Source: Oscillospiraceae bacterium (GTDB taxonomy: Bacteria > Bacillota > Clostridia > Oscillospirales > Ruminococcaceae). Taken from it: a DNA stretch of 20,706 bases. Positions 16,116 to 20,706 of the stretch are shown piece after piece. The position numbers and the translations under genes were made by a program. The notes under the pieces were generated by a model. That model was not told the DNA's origin. It did not search any database and saw only the letters and a list, made by a program, of their open reading frames with translations. Where the stretch lies: NCBI GenBank assembly GCA_003512525.1, contig DOQG01000067.1, positions 1-20,706 on the forward strand. The letters are read 5' to 3'. Within the stretch, counting starts at the first letter, position 1; the number at the start of each line of letters is the position of its first letter.

Positions 16116-16855
16116 TGCCCGAATTTAAAAGACCTCACGCTCTGGCAGACGTGACCACCCACTATTGCCCCGGCTGTACTCACGGTATAGTACACAGACT
16201 TGTAGCCGAAGTAATCGATGAAATGGGCATCGAGGGCGATACTATCGGCGTATGCCCTGTCGGCTGCTCTGTTATGGCTTATGATTATTTTGAATGCGAT
16301 ATGCTTGAGGCTTCGCACGGACGTGCTCCTGCGGTAGCTACAGGCATCAAGAGAGCTAACCCCGATAAGTTCGTATTTACATATCAGGGCGACGGCGACC
16401 TTGCGGCTATCGGTACTGCCGAGATCGTTCACGCCGCTACAAGAGGCGAAAATATCACCGTTATATTCATCAACAACACGACCTATGGTATGACGGGCGG
16501 TCAGATGGCTCCTACCACGCTCCCCGGTCAGATAACACAGACTACCCCCTACGGCAGAAACCCCGATGTTGAGGGCTTCCCCGTAAGAGTATGCGAAATG
16601 CTGTCGACCTTAAGCGGCGTTGCGCTTGCAGAGCGTGTGACCGTTATCGACCCCAAGAATATAAATATTGCCAAAAAGGCTATCAGAAAGGGCTTTGAGT
16701 TCCAGAAGAACAAGCAGGGCTTCTCTATAATCGAGGTTCTCTCGACCTGTCCTACAAACTGGGGCAAGACACCTATCGAGGCTCTTGACAGAGTTCGTAC
16801 AGAGATGATACCTTACTATCCTTTAGGCGTATTCAAGGAGGGTGCAATAAGATGA
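16115..16855 (+). CDS. korB: 2-oxoacid:ferredoxin oxidoreductase beta subunit (thiamine pyrophosphate binding)
   Basis: This 246-residue subunit binds thiamine diphosphate. HYCPGCTHG (16-24), CPVGCSV (47-53) and HGRAPAVATGIKRANP (68-83) form the family core. QGDGDLAAIG (91-100) followed by INNTTYGMTGGQ (119-130) is the TPP/Mg motif. There is no fused ferredoxin or gamma domain, in keeping with the separate small genes on each side. The start overlaps the korA stop by one base, with GGAGG upstream. The end overlaps korC by ATGA, so all subunits are made in a coupled way. Confidence 0.94.
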   Translation: MPEFKRPHALADVTTHYCPGCTHGIVHRLVAEVIDEMGIEGDTIGVCPVGCSVMAYDYFECDMLEASHGRAPAVATGIKRANPDKFVFTYQGDGDLAAIGTAEIVHAATRGENITVIFINNTTYGMTGGQMAPTTLPGQITQTTPYGRNPDVEGFPVRVCEMLSTLSGVALAERVTVIDPKNINIAKKAIRKGFEFQKNKQGFSIIEVLSTCPTNWGKTPIEALDRVRTEMIPYYPLGVFKEGAIR

Positions 16856-17382
16856 CAAACGAAATTCTGCTTGCAGGCTTCGGCGGACAGGGTATACTGT
16901 TTATGGGCAAAATGCTCGCATACTTCGGACTTTACGAGGACAAGGAGGTTTCGTGGCTTCCGTCCTATGGTCCTGAAATGCGCGGCGGCACCTGCAACTG
17001 CTCAGTATGTATAAGTGATGACCCGATAGGCTCGCCCCTTGTTGATACGCCGAATACGCTTATCGTTATGAATACACCGAGCTATGACAAGTTCATAAAC
17101 TCCGTTGTACCCGGCGGTACGGTTCTTATCGACAGCACACTTGTTGATGCAAAGTGCGAGAGGACCGACATCAATGTTTATTATGTTCCCGCAACGGCTC
17201 TTGCTAACGATCATGATATGAAGGGTCTGGCAAATATTATCCTTGTAGGAAAGCTGTTGAAAGAAACAAATATCACATCGATGGAAACGGTAAAGAAGGC
17301 TATGGCAAAGGTTATCCCGCCTAAAAAAGCACATCTTATCGATGCCAATATCAAGGCTATTGAGCTTGGTATGGCACAGTAA
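16852..17382 (+). CDS. korC: 2-oxoacid:ferredoxin oxidoreductase gamma subunit
   Basis: This 176-residue subunit binds CoA and completes the heterotetrameric oxidoreductase. AGFGGQGILFMGKMLA (8-23) and WLPSYGPEMRGGTCNC (36-51) are the usual gamma-domain signatures. The ATG overlaps the korB stop (ATGA), with AAGGAGG about nine bases upstream. It is the last gene of the operon and is followed after 38 nt by a strong hairpin terminator. Confidence 0.94.
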   Translation: MTNEILLAGFGGQGILFMGKMLAYFGLYEDKEVSWLPSYGPEMRGGTCNCSVCISDDPIGSPLVDTPNTLIVMNTPSYDKFINSVVPGGTVLIDSTLVDAKCERTDINVYYVPATALANDHDMKGLANIILVGKLLKETNITSMETVKKAMAKVIPPKKAHLIDANIKAIELGMAQ

Positions 17383-17420
17383 TACCGACTCATTGGTATA
17401 TTGCGAATTTAATAAAACGA

Positions 17421-17460
17421 CCCCTTGTCGCAGAATTATCTGCGGCAAGGGGATTTGTTG
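17421..17460 (+). terminator. Bidirectional terminator between korC and the GNAT gene
   Basis: CCCCTTGTCGCAGA (17421-17434) and TCTGCGGCAAGGGG (17439-17452) make a 14-bp stem with one G-U pair and a 4-nt loop. It is followed by ATTTGTTG on the plus strand. In the minus direction it is followed by TCGTTTTATT, so it can also end the convergent GNAT transcript. Confidence 0.88.
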
Positions 17461-17503
17461 TATCCGGAATAAAACTGTGGCTTTGTTGCCAGGAAGGCTT
17501 ATA

Positions 17504-17992
17504 TTAAAGCTCAATATAATGCGGAATGATATCCTCAAACTCGCCGTTACTAAGCCTGAAGCCCCTCGGAATGATACCGAGCTGTGTAAAGCCCAGCGAC
17601 TTATACAGTGCCAGCGCCGCAGTGTTGCTTGCCACCACCGCATTGAACTGTAAAATACCGAAGCCCAGCTCCCTGGCTTTTTTGATACAGTCGGTCACTA
17701 CCGCTCTGCCAACACCCTTTCCGCGGGCAGAAGAGCTTACCGCATAGCTTGCGTTGCTTATATGACCGCATCTGCCGATATTGTTAGGGTGGAGTATGTA
17801 GAGTCCGTATATCCTGCCGCTTTCATCACAGGCAATGCCTGTGTAGCTCTGTGAGCGGAAAAATTCGTCCGCTTCTCTGTCGTTCATTTCGTTCTCCTGC
17901 GGGAACGCAACGCCATCGCGTACTACCTCGTTCCATATTTCAGCCGCAGCGTGTGCGTCCTCGCTTTTGTATTCTCTTACCGTAATGTTCAC
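17504..17992 (-). CDS. GNAT family N-acetyltransferase
   Basis: This 162-residue cytoplasmic protein has the Gcn5-related acetyltransferase fold. The acetyl-CoA loop ARGKGVGRA lies at 89-97, following the beta-strand NASYAVSSS. LQFNAVVASNTAALALYKSLGF (from 114) is the C-terminal half typical of the family, ending with a strand around GIIPRGFRL. It resembles phosphinothricin/methionine sulfoximine-type or YncA-like members, but the substrate cannot be read from sequence. The start is a GTG at 17992 with a modest AAGAG site. It is a single-gene unit with its own promoter, divergent from the EF-G-like gene and convergent with the kor operon. Confidence 0.88.
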   Translation of the reverse strand: MNITVREYKSEDAHAAAEIWNEVVRDGVAFPQENEMNDREADEFFRSQSYTGIACDESGRIYGLYILHPNNIGRCGHISNASYAVSSSARGKGVGRAVVTDCIKKARELGFGILQFNAVVASNTAALALYKSLGFTQLGIIPRGFRLSNGEFEDIIPHYIEL

Positions 17993-18022
17993 AGTATCAC
18001 TCTTTTCGCTTTTATAAGGACA

Positions 18023-18051
18023 ATTATACTCTTAAGACAGGCAATTGTAAA
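18023..18051 (-). promoter_or_regulatory. Promoter of the GNAT gene
   Basis: On the minus strand TTTACA (18046-18051) and a perfect TATAAT (18023-18028) are 17 bases apart. The predicted start is near 18016, giving a leader of about 24 nt to the GTG. Confidence 0.82.
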
Positions 18052-18078
18052 TAATACGGTAACACACTTTTCGGCAAA

Positions 18079-18093
18079 TGTGCAATTTGCACA
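18079..18093 (+). promoter_or_regulatory. Palindrome between the GNAT and EF-G-like promoters
   Basis: TGTGCA-ATT-TGCACA is a perfect 6-bp inverted repeat with a 3-base centre, placed between the divergent -35 elements. Its size and place fit an operator for a dimeric regulator. None is identified. Confidence 0.35.
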
Positions 18094-18145
18094 AATTATA
18101 GTGATATATTTCTACACCCGTATTTCATTTTTCACGAAAAATCCC

Positions 18146-18174
18146 TTGTATTTTTTCCAAAATCCGTATATAAT
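18146..18174 (+). promoter_or_regulatory. Promoter of the EF-G-like gene
   Basis: TTGTAT (18146-18151) and a perfect TATAAT (18169-18174) are separated by 17 bases. The predicted start is near 18181. AAAGGA lies about eight bases before the ATG at 18219. Confidence 0.75.
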
Positions 18175-18218
18175 GTATTTATCCGAATTTTTGATGAAAG
18201 GATATAAAGGATAAAACC

Positions 18219-20291
18219 ATGAAAACTTACACTTGCAAAAACATACGAAACATAGCCCTTGCCGGACACGGCGGAAGCGGAAAAACTTCTGTAGCGGAGG
18301 GTCTGCTCTACAAGTGCGGCGAGATCGAAAGAATGGGTAAGGTATCGGACGGCAACAGCGTCTGCGACTATGACCCGGAAGAGATCAAAAGAAAGATCTC
18401 GCTCGGCACATCGCTTGCTTACTGCCAGTGGAAAGACGTTAAGATAAATATTCTCGACACACCCGGTCAGTTTGACTTTGCCGCAGGACTTTATGAGGGT
18501 ATCAATGCCGCAGAAAGCGTTGTAATAGCGCTTCCCGCAAAGGACGGCGTACAGGTCGGCACGATAAAGGCATACAGAGAGGCAGTAAAACACGGCAAGA
18601 CGACAATGTTCGTTGTTACCCGTATGGAGGAAGAAAACAGCAACTTCTACAAGTGCCTTGAAGAGCTGAAAACCGAGTTCGGACCTTCTATATGCCCGAT
18701 AGTCGTTCCCTTTGACAAATACGGCACAGTTGAGAGCTACATAAACCTGCTTGAAATGAAGGCATACACTTACGACAACGGCGTACCTACAGAAGTACCC
18801 ATGCCTGCATCCGAGAACCGTCTTAAGGGTCTGCGCGCCGCAATGGCTGAGGCAGTAGCCGAAACGGACGAGGAGCTGATGATGCGCTACTTTGAGAACG
18901 AGGGCGAGGACTTCACAGAAGCGGAAATCGTAAAAGGTCTTCATGACGGCATTCATAAAGGCTACATAACCCCTGTTGTTTGCTGTTCGGGTGACACGCT
19001 TGCAGGCATCGATATGATGCTGAATACTATAATTTATATGCTTCCGAGCCCCGATGAAACAAGCGGTGAGCTTTGCGAGGACGGCTCAAGAGTCGGATAT
19101 GCAAGTCGCGACACGCTTGAAGCAAAGGTATTCAAGACAGTAGCCGACCCCTTTGTCGGAAAATTAAGCTATATAAAGATAGTGAACGGTACTCTTGCCG
19201 CAGGAACAGAAGTAGTTAACCGCATTACGGGAAATCTTGAAAAGCCGGGCAAGCTTCTCAGTATGCAGGGTAAGAAAACGGAAGATATGATAGAAGCATA
19301 CGCAGGTGACATAGTCGCCGCGACAAAGCTCAGTGCGAATACCGGCGATACGCTCACCTCATCGGGTGACGAAACGATATTTGCCGCAGAAAAATATCCC
19401 GTTCCTTGTTTCTTCAAGGCTATCTCCGCAAAGGATAAGAATGACGAGGGCAAGATAAGCAACGCGATAAAGCGTATGGTCGAGGAAGACAAGACACTGG
19501 GCTACAACCACAACCACGAAACACATCAGCGTATATTAGGCGGTCTTGGCGAACAGCACCTTGATGCGGCTATTGCAAAGATGAAAACGAAGTTCGGTGT
19601 TGATGTTATAGTATCCGACCCGATAATCGCATATCGCGAGTCGATACGCAAAAAGGTTGAAGCAGAGGGCAAGCATAAGAAGCAGTCGGGCGGTCACGGT
19701 CAGTATGGTCATGTAAAGATCGAGTTTGAGCCTTGCGACAGCGATACGCTCGTATTTGAAGAAAAGGTATTCGGCGGAAGCGTTCCGAAAAACTATTTCC
19801 CCGCCGTTGAAAAGGGACTTGTGGAATCTACCGCGCACGGCGTACTTGCAGGCTATCCTGTAGTAAACCTGAAGGCTACTCTGCTTGACGGCTCGTACCA
19901 CCCTGTAGACAGCTCCGAGCAGGCTTTCAAGATGGCGGCTCACATTGCATACAAGCAGGGACTTACACAGGCACAGCCGTGTATTCTTGAGCCTATCTGC
20001 CTTGTTAAGGTAACGCTTGACGATGCAAGCACAGGCGATATAATGACTGTTATCAACAAGCGCAGAGGTACTGTTCTCGGTATGAACCCCAGCGAGGAAG
20101 AACAAGGTATGACCGAGCTTGACGCTCAGATGCCGCAGTCGGAGATCACCGACCTTGCGACCGTTATCCGTCAGATAACCAGAGGTCTGGGTCACTTCAC
20201 CGCCGAGTTTGATCACTATGAGCAATTACCTCAGGCTCTCGAAGCCGATGTCATAGCCAACGCTCCCAAATTCTCCGAATACGAAGGCTAA
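18219..20291 (+). CDS. Elongation factor G-like translational GTPase (EF-G2 paralogue)
   Basis: This 690-residue protein has the full five-domain EF-G layout. G1 is intact, GHGGSGKT (16-23). The other G motifs depart from the usual ones: RKIS at 58-61 where EF-G has RGIT, DTPGQFDF at 80-87 where it has DTPGHVDF, and TRME at 134-137 where it has NKMD. Domains II-V are well kept, with GGHGQYGHVKIEFEP (491-505) in domain IV, and NYFPAVEKGL and INKRRGTVLGM further on. It stands alone, not in a str operon with rpsL, rpsG and tuf, which also suggests it is a paralogue and not the main EF-G. It does not look like a TetM-type protection protein. The role is unknown: ribosome recycling, stress or partial translocation are possible. 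Confidence 0.9.
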   Translation: MKTYTCKNIRNIALAGHGGSGKTSVAEGLLYKCGEIERMGKVSDGNSVCDYDPEEIKRKISLGTSLAYCQWKDVKINILDTPGQFDFAAGLYEGINAAESVVIALPAKDGVQVGTIKAYREAVKHGKTTMFVVTRMEEENSNFYKCLEELKTEFGPSICPIVVPFDKYGTVESYINLLEMKAYTYDNGVPTEVPMPASENRLKGLRAAMAEAVAETDEELMMRYFENEGEDFTEAEIVKGLHDGIHKGYITPVVCCSGDTLAGIDMMLNTIIYMLPSPDETSGELCEDGSRVGYASRDTLEAKVFKTVADPFVGKLSYIKIVNGTLAAGTEVVNRITGNLEKPGKLLSMQGKKTEDMIEAYAGDIVAATKLSANTGDTLTSSGDETIFAAEKYPVPCFFKAISAKDKNDEGKISNAIKRMVEEDKTLGYNHNHETHQRILGGLGEQHLDAAIAKMKTKFGVDVIVSDPIIAYRESIRKKVEAEGKHKKQSGGHGQYGHVKIEFEPCDSDTLVFEEKVFGGSVPKNYFPAVEKGLVESTAHGVLAGYPVVNLKATLLDGSYHPVDSSEQAFKMAAHIAYKQGLTQAQPCILEPICLVKVTLDDASTGDIMTVINKRRGTVLGMNPSEEEQGMTELDAQMPQSEITDLATVIRQITRGLGHFTAEFDHYEQLPQALEADVIANAPKFSEYEG

Positions 20292-20363
20292 CGGCGTGCC
20301 GCCGTTGTCAGTTCCGCCTTTAATAACGTTGTATATCTTTAAAGGATAGTGCAACGGCGGGAA
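20290..20363 (+). promoter_or_regulatory. Structured 3' untranslated region of the EF-G-like mRNA
   Basis: The last bases of the stop codon begin a perfect 7-bp hairpin, AACGGCG-TGC-CGCCGTT (20290-20306). CCGCCGTTG (20299-20307) can instead pair with CAACGGCGG (20352-20360), and GTTCCGCC (20311-20318) can also pair with GGCGGGAAC if one base bulges. The alternatives exclude each other. There is no U-tract, so this is not the terminator. Confidence 0.45.
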
Positions 20364-20400
20364 CGATTTGTAGTGCAGACGGCAAATAAAACAGCATAAT

Positions 20401-20445
20401 AAAAACAGACGTGAAAGCACCTCGCGCTCCCACGTCTGTTTTTTT
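20401..20445 (+). terminator. Strong intrinsic terminator after the EF-G-like gene
   Basis: AAAAACAGACGTG (20401-20413) and CACGTCTGTTTTT (20431-20443) form a 13-bp stem with a 17-nt loop, followed by further T. Being flanked by A- and T-runs it could work in both directions. From here to 20547 I see no gene. Confidence 0.9.
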
Positions 20446-20547
20446 GTTTATGATATTCTGTCTTATTACAGCCTACCCCTGCATTCTTCTGCCAACTAAT
20501 CGCCAAGCACTAATTCTTGAAGCTGTGGCAAAACACAAAAATTTTAT

Positions 20548-20706
20548 CACAGTTTCTCAGCTTATCAAAGCTTCATTGAAATTGCAGTGCAATATATTGT
20601 AAAAAATGTCAAAACAATGAATATACAGCCAACACCGCTGAAAACAGTATCCGTGCCGATAAGTTGTTAATAATTTCGTGAATAAATCGGTGCAACTGCA
20701 CTGTCA
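20548..20706 (-). repeat. Right arm of the ~157-bp imperfect inverted repeat
   Basis: This arm is the reverse complement counterpart of 4-160 and ends exactly at the last base of the window. Its outer palindrome is CGGTGCA-AC-TGCACTG, one base from perfect, and its inner one is TGCAATATATTGTA (20587-20600). It lies downstream of the terminator of the EF-G-like gene, so both arms sit in 3' intergenic space. Homology to the left arm fades past about 20548. Confidence 0.85.

Noticed and set aside
17002..17643. Antisense frame spanning korC and the GNAT gene
   Set aside because: It runs through the bidirectional terminator and opposes a clear korC; no family features.
18132..18956. Long open frames antisense to the EF-G-like gene (also 19536-20225)
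   Set aside because: They mirror a well-conserved protein on the other strand, have Cys/Leu/Tyr-rich unnatural composition and no start signals.
20411..20602. Small 63-residue frame near the right end
   Set aside because: It starts inside the terminator stem-loop and ends in the repeat arm, with no ribosome binding site.
1..20706. Composite transposon reading of the two end repeats
   Set aside because: The enclosed genes are core housekeeping genes and neither arm encodes or borders a transposase, so carriage of the whole block by the repeats is unlikely.

Overview
The window is about 20.7 kb of chromosomal DNA from a low-to-mid GC Firmicute, most likely a gut member of the Oscillospiraceae/Ruminococcaceae. 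The reasons are the gene sets (gdpP-rplI-dnaB, tilS-hpt-ftsH, RNase J, a ferredoxin-dependent 2-oxoacid oxidoreductase), AGGAGG-type ribosome binding sites, frequent TTG/GTG starts and TTGACA-17-TATAAT promoters. The taxon is inferred from protein style, not from a search. Almost everything coding is housekeeping. I see no CRISPR array, transposase, phage gene, tRNA or rRNA.

Layout. (a) 4-160 and 20548-20706: two arms of an imperfect inverted repeat of about 157 bp at the very ends of the window. They look like a dispersed multicopy repeat that bounds the sequence. (b) 180-3294, minus: a two-gene unit for surface-polymer O-acylation (MBOAT acyltransferase, then a DHHW/AlgX-like membrane protein), driven by a consensus promoter at 3380-3408. 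(c) 3534-6119, minus: hpt-ftsH with its own promoter and a strong terminator. (d) 6272-13226, minus: rnj-gdpP-rplI-dnaB-tilS, very tightly packed. It has one good promoter, 466 nt upstream of the RNase J start, so the messenger carries a long and apparently structured leader. The RNase J has a basic N-terminal extension of about 165 residues containing 12-residue tandem repeats. (e) 13693-14093: a divergent control region with short repeats. (f) 14094-17382, plus: a MinD/ParA-like ATPase followed by the delta, alpha, beta and gamma subunits of a 2-oxoacid:ferredoxin oxidoreductase, closed by a bidirectional terminator. (g) 17504-17992, minus: a GNAT acetyltransferase. (h) 18219-20291, plus: an EF-G paralogue with altered GTPase motifs, followed by a structured 3' region and a strong terminator.

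The minus-strand block joins RNA turnover (RNase J), c-di-AMP breakdown (GdpP), translation (L9, TilS), replication (DnaB), purine salvage (Hpt) and membrane proteolysis (FtsH). It looks like two conserved Firmicute clusters, gdpP-rplI-dnaB and tilS-hpt-ftsH, fused at a 14-nt dnaB/tilS overlap. The most interesting parts are non-coding or accessory: the end repeats, the rnj leader, the RNase J repeat tail, and the EF-G paralogue.
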